This document shows positions 35,090 through 43,792 of a DNA stretch of 64,000 nucleotides, piece after piece; positions within the stretch are counted from its first letter, which is position 1; each line of letters begins with the position of its first letter. The position numbers and the translations under genes were made by a program. The stretch is from Kribbella monticola (GTDB lineage Bacteria > Actinomycetota > Actinomycetes > Propionibacteriales > Kribbellaceae). The notes beneath the pieces were generated by a model that had not been told where the DNA came from, did not search any database, and saw only the letters and a list, made by a program, of their open reading frames with translations. Where the stretch lies: positions 186,001 to 250,000 of the forward strand of contig NZ_QFXK01000033.1 of assembly GCF_003261635.1 (NCBI RefSeq). The letters run 5' to 3'.

Positions 35090-36148
35090 ATGAAGAACTC
35101 ACGCAAAGCGCTCTCACTGGTCGCCGTGCTGGCACTGGCCGGTTGCGGGATCGTCAACGGTCCGGCGGCAGACAAGAAGCCGGTGCAGAGCGAGGAGAAG
35201 AGCCCGCTCGCGGAGTACATGGGGGACGGCTTCAGCAGCAGCTCCGGCGGCGGCATGCGGATGGCGGTGCGGGCCGGTGGTCCGCAGGAGTCCGACGAGG
35301 AGCAGTTGGCCAAGCAGCGCAAGGTCGAGGACGCGACGGCCGCCTGTATGAAGACGGCCGGCTTCGACTACGTCGCCGTACCGCCGGAATCGAACCCGAA
35401 GTCCAAGTTCAACGACGCTTTCAACCTGCCGCCGGACAAGTTCGCCGAACAGTACGGCTACGGCATCAGCACGATCGACTGGTCCAAGCTGGGCAAGGAC
35501 GACACCAGCAACCCGAACACGGCCATCCGCAACAAGCTGTCGCCGACGGCGAAGAAGGCCTACGACAAGGCGTTGAACGGCCAGTTCGCCACCAACGGCG
35601 GCAATGTCGTCGTGATGCCGGAGGGCAAGAGCAACGCCAAGATGGACACCGGCTGCCGGGGGAAGGCGGCCGAGGAGGTGTACGGCAAGGCGGGCGACAA
35701 GATGGCCGACTTCAGCAAGTACGACTCGCTCTTCAAGGACATCCAAGCGCTGCAGAAGCGGATCGAGGCCGACCAGCGAGTGGTCGACGCCACCGCTGCC
35801 TGGTCCGACTGTCTGGCCGACGCCGGGCACGCCGGTTTCAAGAAGGTGGACGAGCCGCGGGACAAGGTGAGCAAGAAGCTGGACGAGCTGACCGGCAACG
35901 GCGGCGCGCAGACACCCCGGCCGGGCAAGAACGTGGTGGTCGGGCCGCCCTCGTTCGACAAGGTCGACGCGCAGAAGCTGGCCGACCTGCGGAAGTTCGA
36001 GATCGAGCTGGCCAAGGCCGACCAGGGCTGCAAGGCGAAGGTGTACGACGCGCCGTACAAGAAGGCACAGTTCGAACTGGAGAAGGAGTTCGTCAGCACC
36101 CACAAGGCCGAGTTGGAGGCCTACCGCGACGGAATGGCGAACCGGTGA
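35090..36148 (+). CDS. Secreted lipoprotein with two Cys-x4-Gly repeats
   Basis: A 352-residue lipoprotein with lipobox LALAGC (acylated Cys near residue 19). The mature part has four more Cys: CMKTAG, GCRGKA, CLADAG and GCKAKV. The first and third sit in Cys-x4-Gly-x2-aromatic motifs like those in the histidine-kinase sensor, which suggests two disulfide-linked repeats. Lys/Asp-rich helical segments lie between. First gene of a four-gene operon joined by GTGA/ATGA overlaps. Likely captures the exported or sensed ligand at the cell surface; inference. Confidence 0.8.
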   Translation: MKNSRKALSLVAVLALAGCGIVNGPAADKKPVQSEEKSPLAEYMGDGFSSSSGGGMRMAVRAGGPQESDEEQLAKQRKVEDATAACMKTAGFDYVAVPPESNPKSKFNDAFNLPPDKFAEQYGYGISTIDWSKLGKDDTSNPNTAIRNKLSPTAKKAYDKALNGQFATNGGNVVVMPEGKSNAKMDTGCRGKAAEEVYGKAGDKMADFSKYDSLFKDIQALQKRIEADQRVVDATAAWSDCLADAGHAGFKKVDEPRDKVSKKLDELTGNGGAQTPRPGKNVVVGPPSFDKVDAQKLADLRKFEIELAKADQGCKAKVYDAPYKKAQFELEKEFVSTHKAELEAYRDGMANR

Positions 36149-37443
36149 CCGCTTCGCCCAGATCCCGCCGGCGGGTCCTGGTCGGGGTGTCCGCGGTCGC
36201 CGCGCTCTCCCTGGGCGTCGGTGTCGCCGCGGGCAGCCGGATCACCTCGCCAGAGGACGCCGCCGCGAAAACCGCACCGCCGAAGGCCTCCCAGATCACC
36301 GTGCCGGTGGAACTCAAGGCGCTGGCCAGCAAGGTGGTCGGCCGGGGCGACACCTCGTTCGACGGGGCGGTGAACATCCGGGTCGAGACCAGCGGGCTGA
36401 CCACGCCGGCGGTGGTGACCGGGAAGGTCCCGACCGTCGGGTCGACCCTGAAGGAGGGCAAGGCCCTGCTGGAGATCACCGGACGTCCGGTGATCGGGCT
36501 GGCCGGCGTACTGCCGATGTACCGGACGCTCTCGCCGGGTAGCAAAGGGCCCGACGTGCTGCAGCTCGAGCAGACGCTCGATCGGCTCGGGTTCGACCCC
36601 GGGACGGTCGACAGCAAGTACGACCTCGACACGGCGAACGCCGTCGAGCAGCTCTACGAAGCCGCCGGGTACGACGCGCCCGAGCCGGACGAGCGGCTGA
36701 CCCAGGCGGTCGACGGCGCCAAGAAGAACGTCGACCAGGTGAAGAACGCGCTCCGGCAGGCCCAACGCGCGCTCCGGCAGGCCAAGGCGATGCCGGGGAA
36801 GAAGGACTTCTCCGTCGAGCAGGGTGCGGTGAGCGACGCGCAGTCCAACCTCGACGACGCGGAGACTGCGCTCGCGGACGCCAGGTTCAAGGCCGGTACG
36901 CCGCTGCCCGTGTCCGAGGTGGTCTTCGTGAAGTCGCTGCCACGCCGGGTCGACGACGTGAAGGTCGAGCGGGGCGGCACCGTCAACGGCGTGGTGATGT
37001 CGGCCAGCGGTGCGTCCCTCGTCGTCACGCTCAAGGTGGACGCGCAGACGCACGAGCGGCTCAAGGCGGGGATGACCGCCAGCCTCGACCTCGGCGACGG
37101 CACCATCGTGGCCGCCACGGTCCGCCGCATCACTCGCAACGCCGACCAGTACGACGTGGTGGTGGCGCCCAAGTCGCTCACCCCTCACCAGTTGGACCTG
37201 CTCCGAGACGCCAACGTCCGGGTCACCATCCCGATCAAGAGCACCAACGGCAAGGTGCTCGCCGTACCGGTGGCCGCGTTGTCGGCCGGGCCCGACGGGA
37301 GCTCGAGGGTCGAAGTACTGCGGAACGGCAAGGTCGAGCTCATCCCGGTGACGGTCGGGCTGTCGGCTGACGGGTATGCGCAGGTGACGCCGGCCGGCGA
37401 TGCCAAGCTGGTCCAGGGCGACCAAGTGGTGGTCGGGCGATGA
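36145..37443 (+). CDS. HlyD/MacA-like periplasmic adaptor with peptidoglycan-binding domain
   Basis: A 432-residue protein: signal/anchor helix (about 9-30), beta-barrel parts, a PG_binding_1 domain (about 130-175, GSKGPDVLQLEQTLDRLGFDPG), a coiled helical hairpin (about 190-250, repeated LRQAQRALRQAK) and a C-terminal barrel (about 340-432). The layout is that of Gram-positive MacA-type adaptors. The GTG overlaps the lipoprotein stop by 4 bases. It probably couples the ABC transporter to the wall. Confidence 0.87.
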   Translation: MTASPRSRRRVLVGVSAVAALSLGVGVAAGSRITSPEDAAAKTAPPKASQITVPVELKALASKVVGRGDTSFDGAVNIRVETSGLTTPAVVTGKVPTVGSTLKEGKALLEITGRPVIGLAGVLPMYRTLSPGSKGPDVLQLEQTLDRLGFDPGTVDSKYDLDTANAVEQLYEAAGYDAPEPDERLTQAVDGAKKNVDQVKNALRQAQRALRQAKAMPGKKDFSVEQGAVSDAQSNLDDAETALADARFKAGTPLPVSEVVFVKSLPRRVDDVKVERGGTVNGVVMSASGASLVVTLKVDAQTHERLKAGMTASLDLGDGTIVAATVRRITRNADQYDVVVAPKSLTPHQLDLLRDANVRVTIPIKSTNGKVLAVPVAALSAGPDGSSRVEVLRNGKVELIPVTVGLSADGYAQVTPAGDAKLVQGDQVVVGR

Positions 37444-38132
37444 CCGCCACCGCGGTAGCCCTGCCGGCGCCGGTGGTCGAGATGATCGGCGTACGGCGGT
37501 TCTTCCCCGGGCCGCCCGAGGTACAGGCGATCCGCGAGGTGGACCTCACCATCCGCGAAGGGGAGTATCTGTCGATCGTCGGGCCGTCCGGGTCGGGGAA
37601 GTCGACGTTGCTGCATCTGCTCGGGCTGCTCGACAACCCGACCGGTGGCGTCTACCGGTTGGACGGCGTCGACACGATGAGCCTGCGAGAGCGGCGTCGC
37701 GCCGTACTGCGCGGGGAGCGGATCGGGTTCGTCTTCCAGTCGTTCCATCTGCTCGACCACCGCACGGTGCTGGAGAACGTCGCGCTGTCGATGGTGTACG
37801 TCGGGGTGCCGCGCAAGCAACGGATGGCTCGGGCGCGCGTCGCGCTGGAGCGGGTCGGGCTCGCGCATCGGATGGATTTCGGGCCGGGCACGTTGTCCGG
37901 CGGTGAGCGGCAACGGGTCGCGATCGCCCGGGCGCTGGTCGCCGAGCCGAGCCTGCTGCTCGCCGACGAGCCCACCGGCAACCTCGACAGCGCCAACGCG
38001 GAGGCGATCCTCGAAGTCTTCGACGAACTCCACCACGAAGGCATGACCCTCGCCGTCATCACCCACGACGACCACGTCAGCCAACGAGCCCAACGCCAGG
38101 TCCGCATCGTAGACGGAACCCTCCAATGGTGA
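37440..38132 (+). CDS. MacB/LolD-type ABC transporter ATP-binding protein
   Basis: A 230-residue ATPase. Walker A is GPSGSGKST near residue 44, the signature LSGGERQRVAIARAL near 150 and Walker B LLLADEPTG near 172; the H loop is VITHDD near 205. Sequence pattern is of the FtsE/MacB/LolD class. ATGA overlap with the adaptor gene. Works with the permease encoded next. Confidence 0.95.
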   Translation: MTATAVALPAPVVEMIGVRRFFPGPPEVQAIREVDLTIREGEYLSIVGPSGSGKSTLLHLLGLLDNPTGGVYRLDGVDTMSLRERRRAVLRGERIGFVFQSFHLLDHRTVLENVALSMVYVGVPRKQRMARARVALERVGLAHRMDFGPGTLSGGERQRVAIARALVAEPSLLLADEPTGNLDSANAEAILEVFDELHHEGMTLAVITHDDHVSQRAQRQVRIVDGTLQW

Positions 38133-39652
38133 CCCCCACCCCCGGCTCCCCGCCCGACCCCACCGACAACCGACCCACCCCCCGATCCGGCACGGGGGCA
38201 GAGCCCGCCAACACCCCGCCCACACCCCGAACCGGCTCCCCGGATCCCGCCGGCGAGCCGTCCACTTCCCCGCCGGACGGCGGAGGTGCGTCGCTCCCCG
38301 GCTGGATCGTCTCGCCTTCCGGGGAGGCGGAGGCTCCGCCGCCCGCCCGTGTCAGGCGGTTGCGGCTGGCGTTCGCCGGGATGATTCGGCGAGCCGCCGG
38401 CTCGCCGGCCGGCGGGCGCAGCCGCGAACAGGGTCGAAAGCGGGTCAGGAGTGGGCCCGCGGTGCGGGACTTGCTGGATGAAGCGTTGGCGGGGGTGGCT
38501 GCGCGGCCTACGCGGTTGATTCTCACCACGCTCGGGACCGTGCTCGGTGTTGCCGCGCTGGTTGCGACGGTCGGGCTCGGGCAGACGGCGAACGGGCAGA
38601 TCACCCAGCGGTTCGACCTCGCCGCCGCGACCCGCGTCGTGGTCTCGCCCGACGACAAGGGCGGTCAGGAAGGCGAGGCGGCCACCCAACTGCCCTGGGA
38701 CGCACCCGACCGAATCCGACGGCTCAACGGAGTCGACGCAGCCGGCACGGTGAGCACCCTCGACGTCGGCGACGACCTCGTCCGCAGCGTCGCCGGCCTC
38801 GACACCCAGAAGAACGGTCACGCGCTGACCGTGCTGGCGGGATCACCCGGCCTGTTCGACGCCGTCCGGGCAAGCCTGCGCACCGGCCGGTACTTCGACG
38901 CCGGCCACGACTCGCGCGCCGATCGAGTTGTTGTCCTCGGCAAGAATGCGGCCGACCGCCTCGGCATCAACCGGGTCGATTCGCAACCGGCCGTCTTCAT
39001 CGGCGACCAGCCCTACACCGTGATCGGCATCCTCGACTCGGTCAGCGGCCGCGCCGAACTCCTCGACTCGGTGATCATGCCGAACGGGACCGCCAAAGCG
39101 GCGTACGACCTCGACGCCCCGGACTCCCTGGAGATCCGGACCCAGGTCGGCGCGGCGCAGTTGATCGCGAGGCAGGCACCGGTCGCGATCGACCCGAACA
39201 ACCCGAGCACGCTGAAGGTCGACGCGCCGCCGGCACAGGGCGGCGTACGGAAGGGCGTGCAGAGCGACCTCAACGCACTCTTCCTGCTGCTCGGAGCAGT
39301 CGCACTCCTCGTCGGCGGTCTGGGCATCGCGAACGTGACGCTGCTGTCGGTGCTGGAACGTGTCTCCGAGATCGGCCTGCGACGAGCACTCGGCGCCGCG
39401 CGACGACACGTGGCCGCGCAGTTCCTGGTGGAGAGCGTGGTGGTCGGCTTCCTCGGCGGATTGCTCGGTACTGCGGTCGGCGTATTGCTGACCGTCGGCG
39501 TCTCCTGGGGCCGGGACTGGACGCCGATCCTGTCCACCTCGCTGTCGTTCGGTTCGCCGTTCCTGGGCGCGTTCATCGGCCTCGTCGCCGGTACGTACCC
39601 CGCCTGGAAAGCCTCGGCGATCCAGCCGATCACAGCCCTACGCGGTGCTTAG
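38129..39652 (+). CDS. MacB/FtsX-type ABC transporter permease with long Pro-rich N-terminal extension
   Basis: About 507 residues. The first 110 are a Pro/Ser/Gly-rich cytoplasmic stretch unusual for the family. Then come the first helix (TLGTVLGVAALVATVGLG, about 130), a large extracytoplasmic domain and three C-terminal helices with the FtsX motif RVSEIGLRRALGAARRHV near 413. GTG 38129 gives the GTGA overlap seen in the rest of the operon; ATG 38126 is one codon upstream. The last 15 bases overlap the convergent MFS gene. Confidence 0.9.
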   Translation: MTPTPGSPPDPTDNRPTPRSGTGAEPANTPPTPRTGSPDPAGEPSTSPPDGGGASLPGWIVSPSGEAEAPPPARVRRLRLAFAGMIRRAAGSPAGGRSREQGRKRVRSGPAVRDLLDEALAGVAARPTRLILTTLGTVLGVAALVATVGLGQTANGQITQRFDLAAATRVVVSPDDKGGQEGEAATQLPWDAPDRIRRLNGVDAAGTVSTLDVGDDLVRSVAGLDTQKNGHALTVLAGSPGLFDAVRASLRTGRYFDAGHDSRADRVVVLGKNAADRLGINRVDSQPAVFIGDQPYTVIGILDSVSGRAELLDSVIMPNGTAKAAYDLDAPDSLEIRTQVGAAQLIARQAPVAIDPNNPSTLKVDAPPAQGGVRKGVQSDLNALFLLLGAVALLVGGLGIANVTLLSVLERVSEIGLRRALGAARRHVAAQFLVESVVVGFLGGLLGTAVGVLLTVGVSWGRDWTPILSTSLSFGSPFLGAFIGLVAGTYPAWKASAIQPITALRGA

Positions 39653-40915
39653 CGGCTGCCGCGCGGAGAGCCTCGAGTAGGTCAGTGCGCTGAGTGCGAA
39701 GCCGAGTACTACGAAGGTGAGCACCGGGTAGGACTTTCCGTCGTCGGGCAGGATCACGGCACCGAGCGCGGCCGCCGAGACCTGCCCGACGTTGAAGATC
39801 ATGTCGTAGAGCGAGAAGACCCGCCCGCGGTAGACGTCGTCGACACCTGTCTGGACGAGGGTGTCGACGCTGATCTTGATGCCCTGGGCGCAGAAGCCGG
39901 TGAAGAAGCCGGAGACCAGGATCGCCGGCTGCGTGTAGAGGCCGCCGGGAAACGCCGTCACCACAGCGGCCGCCACGAAAAGCACGGTGATCCAGCGTCT
40001 GAGCGTGAGTACGCGAGTCGCCCAAGGAGTGACGAGAGCGGCGATGAACAGGCCCGCGCCGATCGCGCCGGTCGCCAGCGCGAGTGCGCCGAAAGCCTTG
40101 TCCAGTTGGTCAGGACCATAGAACTTGTTGCGGTACAGCAGGATCATCGCGACCGTGACAAGACCGAAGAAGAACCTGAGCGACCCGATCGCGGCCAGTC
40201 CTAGGGCGGCTTGCCGTCGCTGTTTCAGGTGCCGGCCGCCGTCGATCAGGCCGGCCACGATGCCTCGGATCGCCTCGACGACGCCCGGCTCGTCGCCGGT
40301 CAGGTCCGGGCCGAGTTGCCGTCGGCCGAGCCGCAACGCGAGGAGGGCAGCGACGAGGTAGACGGCGGCCGTCGTACCGAGAACTGCGAGGTCCGAGTCG
40401 GAGACGAGTTTGACGCCGGCTCCGACGCCGCCTCCGATCAGGAACGACGCGGTGCCGGACGTCGGCGTGACCGCGTTCGCCATCACCAGTTCGTCGGGGT
40501 CGACGACGTGGGGGAGACCGGCGGACAGGCCGGAGAGCAGGAAGCGGTTGACGCCGAGGGTGAGCAGTACGGCGAGATAGAACGGCACTCCGGCGTTGCC
40601 TAGGGCAACAATCAGGCCGACGACGAGGACCAGGCCGGCCCGGGTCAGGTTCGCGCCGAACAGGATCTGCCGGCGCGACCAGCGATCGAGCAGTACGCCG
40701 GTGAAGGGACCGAGGATCGAGAACGGCAGCAGGGCGACCGCGAACAGCCCGGCGATCGCGGCCGCGTCCGGCGCCCGCTCCGGCGAGAACAGCACGTACG
40801 CCGCCAGCGCGACCTGGAACACGCCGTCGCCGAACTGCGACGTCAGCCGGACCGCGAACAGTCGCCGGAAATCCCCACGCCGCAACAGCCTGCCGAGATC
40901 CCGGATGAACTGCAC
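39638..40915 (-). CDS. MFS transporter
   Basis: A 425-residue permease with about 12 helices. LLDRWSRRQILFGANL near residue 80 is the conserved loop between helices 2 and 3, and the type resembles the MFS_3/enterobactin-exporter-like drug efflux group. The GTG start is leaderless: TACAGT (40922-40927, minus) lies 6 bases upstream. Substrate unknown. Converges on the ABC permease gene. Confidence 0.88.
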   Translation of the reverse strand: MQFIRDLGRLLRRGDFRRLFAVRLTSQFGDGVFQVALAAYVLFSPERAPDAAAIAGLFAVALLPFSILGPFTGVLLDRWSRRQILFGANLTRAGLVLVVGLIVALGNAGVPFYLAVLLTLGVNRFLLSGLSAGLPHVVDPDELVMANAVTPTSGTASFLIGGGVGAGVKLVSDSDLAVLGTTAAVYLVAALLALRLGRRQLGPDLTGDEPGVVEAIRGIVAGLIDGGRHLKQRRQAALGLAAIGSLRFFFGLVTVAMILLYRNKFYGPDQLDKAFGALALATGAIGAGLFIAALVTPWATRVLTLRRWITVLFVAAAVVTAFPGGLYTQPAILVSGFFTGFCAQGIKISVDTLVQTGVDDVYRGRVFSLYDMIFNVGQVSAAALGAVILPDDGKSYPVLTFVVLGFALSALTYSRLSARQPLSTA

Positions 40916-40921
40916 GGCTGC

Positions 40922-40927
40922 ACTGTA
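40922..40927 (-). promoter_or_regulatory. Leaderless -10 element of the MFS gene
   Basis: TACAGT on the minus strand, 6 bases before the GTG at 40915. Confidence 0.55.
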
Positions 40928-41087
40928 ACCGCCCCCGCCGCCTCCGCCCGGCGCCGGACTCTGGGACCCAAGCGGGGCAGCGGAAAGTGGGTCGGGGAGG
41001 GGCGCGGGAGGGAGTCGCCGGGGAGAGGCTGGCCGGATGCCGCCCGCCGCGTGACCGGCATCGACTTCACCCCCACCGCGGGGCCGC

Positions 41088-41570
41088 TCAGGAGACCGGC
41101 TTCTTGGCCAGTCGCTCGGCGGCGGTGCGGCCGCGCTTGTTCGCCGGGACGACGCCGGATGCCTTGCCGAGGCCGAGCAACGGCATGTTCCCGTAGATGG
41201 TCTCGAAGTTCCCGGCCGGTACGACGTACGTCTCGTGCCAGATCCCCACGTTGTTGCCCTTGTAGGCGAGCTTGTAGAACTCGGTCCAGGCTGGGCGATG
41301 CGTGCGGTCCGGGTCGTTCGCGAAGGCCTGCAGCTTCTCGGTCGACTCCCAGTACTGCAGCATCGTCGTGTTCCGCAGCCCGAAGAAGCTGCGGAATCCG
41401 AGCAGCCCGCTGTCCGGGTCCTCAGACAGTTCGCGCAGCATCGGGCCCATCCCCTTCGCGACCGGCAGCCACTGCCGCCATGCGCGCAGCTTGTTCACCC
41501 GCATTCCGATCAGGAACACCACGATCTCGCCCTCGTGCGCCGCCGTCTGCCGCCCCTCGACAACATCCAT
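41088..41570 (-). CDS. DUF4188 family protein
   Basis: A 160-residue protein. GMRVNKLRAWRQWLPVAKGMGPMLREL, DPDSGLLGFRSFFGLRNTTMLQYW and NVGIWHETYVVPAGNFETIYGNMP (all described in outline) match DUF4188, a haem-oxygenase-like/dimeric alpha-beta barrel family. AAGGGG precedes the ATG. Divergent from a MerR regulator, a pairing known in other actinobacteria. Function unknown, perhaps small-molecule oxidation. Confidence 0.85.
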   Translation of the reverse strand: MDVVEGRQTAAHEGEIVVFLIGMRVNKLRAWRQWLPVAKGMGPMLRELSEDPDSGLLGFRSFFGLRNTTMLQYWESTEKLQAFANDPDRTHRPAWTEFYKLAYKGNNVGIWHETYVVPAGNFETIYGNMPLLGLGKASGVVPANKRGRTAAERLAKKPVS

Positions 41571-41590
41571 GATCGATCCCCTTAGATAGT

Positions 41591-41625
41591 TTGACTCTCC
41601 AATATTGGAAAGTGATACTCTCCAA
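41591..41625. promoter_or_regulatory. MerR promoter/operator region
   Basis: Plus-strand promoter TTGACT (41591-41596), 17 bases, GATACT (41614-41619). The spacer holds the perfect palindrome CCAATATTGG (41599-41608), the usual place for a MerR operator. ACTCTCCAA occurs twice, at 41594 and 41617. Confidence 0.7.
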
Positions 41626-41644
41626 AAGTCAAGAGGGAGTGAGC

Positions 41645-42277
41645 ATGTGGATCGCTGAACTGTCCCGGCAGACCGACGTACCGGTGGCGACGATCAAGTA
41701 CTACCTGCGCGAAGGCCTGCTGCCCGCGGGCGAGTCGGTCGGCGCAACCAGAGCCCGGTACGACGAGTCGCACGTCCGCCGCCTTCGCCTGATCCGGGCG
41801 CTGGTCGAGGCAGGCGGCCTCAGCCTCGCCCGAGTCCGCGGTGTACTAGCCGCGGTCGACGAGGAGTCCCAGCAGATGCACGCCGTACTGGGCGCTGCCC
41901 ACGGCGCCCTGCTGCCGGAGTCCATCGAGGCGTCCACCGGGTCCCTCGAAAGGGTCGACGAACTACTGGCCGATCATGGCTGGAAGGTGCACGAACGGTC
42001 GCCTGACCGCGCACTGCTGGCCAACGCCCTCGATGCCCTCGACCGCGTCGGACACCCACTCGACTCGACCCTGCTCGACAGCTACCTGATGGCAGCCGAA
42101 CAGGTAGGTGACGCCGACGTCGCCCACCTCCCGGCAGGCGACCGCGCCCAAGCCGTCGAAGCCACGGTCATCATCACCGCTCTAGGCGGCCCGGTCCTCC
42201 TGGCCCTCCGCCGCCTGGCTCAACAGAACGCCTCAGCCCGCCGCTACGGCGTAGTACGAGGTCCTGTCTGCCCGTAG
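41645..42277 (+). CDS. MerR-family transcriptional regulator
   Basis: A 210-residue regulator. Residues 1-70 (MWIAELSRQTDVPVATIKYYLREGLLP) form the MerR winged helix, followed by a dimer helix and a 100-residue ligand-type domain. GAGGGAG precedes the ATG. It probably controls itself and the divergent DUF4188 gene from the palindrome in the promoter spacer. Its stop lies 4 bases from the convergent desaturase stop. Confidence 0.9.
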   Translation: MWIAELSRQTDVPVATIKYYLREGLLPAGESVGATRARYDESHVRRLRLIRALVEAGGLSLARVRGVLAAVDEESQQMHAVLGAAHGALLPESIEASTGSLERVDELLADHGWKVHERSPDRALLANALDALDRVGHPLDSTLLDSYLMAAEQVGDADVAHLPAGDRAQAVEATVIITALGGPVLLALRRLAQQNASARRYGVVRGPVCP

Positions 42278-42281
42278 GTTT

Positions 42282-43214
42282 TCAGGCTTGGGCGCGGGCT
42301 GCCTGGCGGTCGAGGAGGCGGGTGCGTTGCTCGACGAAGCGGGTGGCCTGGGCGTCGAGGGCGGCCATGAACTCGGCCAGTTCGTCGCGGGCCTTCGCGC
42401 CGTCGCCGGACAGGTCCTCGCGCTCGAAGACCCGCCAGTTCCGCAGGATCGGGGCGACGACCTCGTCGTGGTGCAGCCGCAGGTCGTAGATGCCGGCCTT
42501 GGCGATCGTCACCGAGTTCCGGGCGAACCCCTCCATCGTGGCGCCCGGCATCGAGAAGTCGCGGACCTCATTGGTGACGGCGCGCATCGTCTCGTTCGGC
42601 GCGGCCTCGAACGCGGCCGCGACCAGGTTCCGGTAGAAGATCATGTGCAGGTTCTCGTCGGTCGCGATCCGGAGCAGCAACTGGTCCGCGATCTTGCAGC
42701 CGGTCGCCTTGCCGGTGTTGCGGTGCGAGACGCGGGTGGCCAGCTCCTGGAAGCTGACGTACGCGATCGCCTCGAGCATGTTCTTGTCGACCTGGTGCCC
42801 GGCGGTCATGTGCGCCATCCGGGCTACTTCGAGCTCGACCGGGTCGACGCCGCGAGTGACGACGAGGTAGTCGCGCAGCGCGATCCCGTGCCGGCCCTCT
42901 TCGGCGGTCCAGCGGCCGACCCACGTCCCCCACGCGCCGTCGAGCCCGAACTGGGTCGCGATCTCACGGTGGTACGACGGCAGGTTGTCCTCGGTCAGCA
43001 GGTTGGTGATCATCGCGACCTTGGCGACCGGATCCAGCCGGGACTGCTCCGGCGCCCAGTCCTCACCGCCGAGGAACGCGAAGTCGCGGCCCTCGCTCCA
43101 CGGCACGTAGTCGTGCGGATTCCAGTTCTTGGTGATCTTCAGGTGCCGCTCGAGATTCTCCTCGACCACCGGCTCGAGCTCGTGCAGCAGATTTGTCACC
43201 AACTTGGCATCCAT
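42282..43214 (-). CDS. Acyl-ACP desaturase (soluble diiron type)
   Basis: A 310-residue ferritin-like desaturase. Diiron ligands are visible in ERH-type positions: EEGRHG near residue 106 and DENLHM near 190, with an additional Glu in helix 1. It introduces a double bond into acyl-ACP for membrane lipids, as DesA in mycobacteria. GGTGGGGGG precedes the ATG. A repeated palindromic site lies immediately upstream, overlapping the end of the SRPBCC gene, so it has its own regulated promoter. Confidence 0.9.
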   Translation of the reverse strand: MDAKLVTNLLHELEPVVEENLERHLKITKNWNPHDYVPWSEGRDFAFLGGEDWAPEQSRLDPVAKVAMITNLLTEDNLPSYHREIATQFGLDGAWGTWVGRWTAEEGRHGIALRDYLVVTRGVDPVELEVARMAHMTAGHQVDKNMLEAIAYVSFQELATRVSHRNTGKATGCKIADQLLLRIATDENLHMIFYRNLVAAAFEAAPNETMRAVTNEVRDFSMPGATMEGFARNSVTIAKAGIYDLRLHHDEVVAPILRNWRVFEREDLSGDGAKARDELAEFMAALDAQATRFVEQRTRLLDRQAARAQA

Positions 43215-43222
43215 CCCCCCAC

Positions 43223-43256
43223 CTTACGGCACCGTAAGTTACGCAACCGTAAGTTA
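43223..43256. promoter_or_regulatory. Desaturase operator with overlapping palindromes
   Basis: Inverted repeat CTTACGG-CA-CCGTAAG (43223-43238), a second TTACG-CAAC-CGTAA (43239-43252), and CCGTAAGTTA as a direct repeat 15 bp apart (43232 and 43247). The pattern suits a TetR-type repressor of fatty-acid desaturation binding as two dimers. No such regulator is encoded next to it. Confidence 0.65.
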
Positions 43257-43751
43257 AGCCCGGGCCTTCACCATCGCCGCTATGGTCAGCAGCATGTTCC
43301 GGCCCAGCTCATCCAGCCGGCGTTGCTTCGCCGCTTCCGCCCGAGCGGGATCGGCGAGCACGCCTTTCCGCATCCCGCTGTCGCCCGGCCCGTGCGTGAA
43401 CGACTGGCGGATCAGCGTCTGGTCACCCTGCGCCGCAAGCTCGTACTCCCAGTGCGCGAACGGCTCGTCCTCGCCACCGAACACGTCCCACCCGAACCGC
43501 ACCGGTTCCTCCGCCACCGTCACCCGGCACCGCACCTCGGTCTTGAACCCATCGGCGAACTCGTTCCGAGCCTCGAACCAAGCCCCCACCGCCGGCCCGT
43601 CAGCACCATCGACCCAGGCGCCGTACACGCACTCAGGACTCCACTCGCCATATCCCGCCACATCCGTGATCCAGCCCCAGACCTCCTCGATCCGCGCCCT
43701 GACCAGCACCTGAACCTCAACCGTCGCCCCTGTGACTCCGAAGTCATCCAT
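43254..43751 (-). CDS. SRPBCC-family lipid-binding-fold protein
   Basis: A 165-residue protein of the START/Bet v1-like fold: VEVQVLVRARIEEVWGWITDVAGYGEWSPEC at the N-terminus, then FGWDVFGGEDEPFAHWEYEL and a C-terminal helix. Such proteins bind hydrophobic ligands or act in polyketide-like reactions. The last bases overlap the desaturase operator. It is upstream of the desaturase on the same strand, 39 bases away. Confidence 0.82.
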   Translation of the reverse strand: MDDFGVTGATVEVQVLVRARIEEVWGWITDVAGYGEWSPECVYGAWVDGADGPAVGAWFEARNEFADGFKTEVRCRVTVAEEPVRFGWDVFGGEDEPFAHWEYELAAQGDQTLIRQSFTHGPGDSGMRKGVLADPARAEAAKQRRLDELGRNMLLTIAAMVKARA

Positions 43752-43792
43752 GCCGGCAACGTCGCCGCCCTCGCCCGGCCCTCGACATTTCG

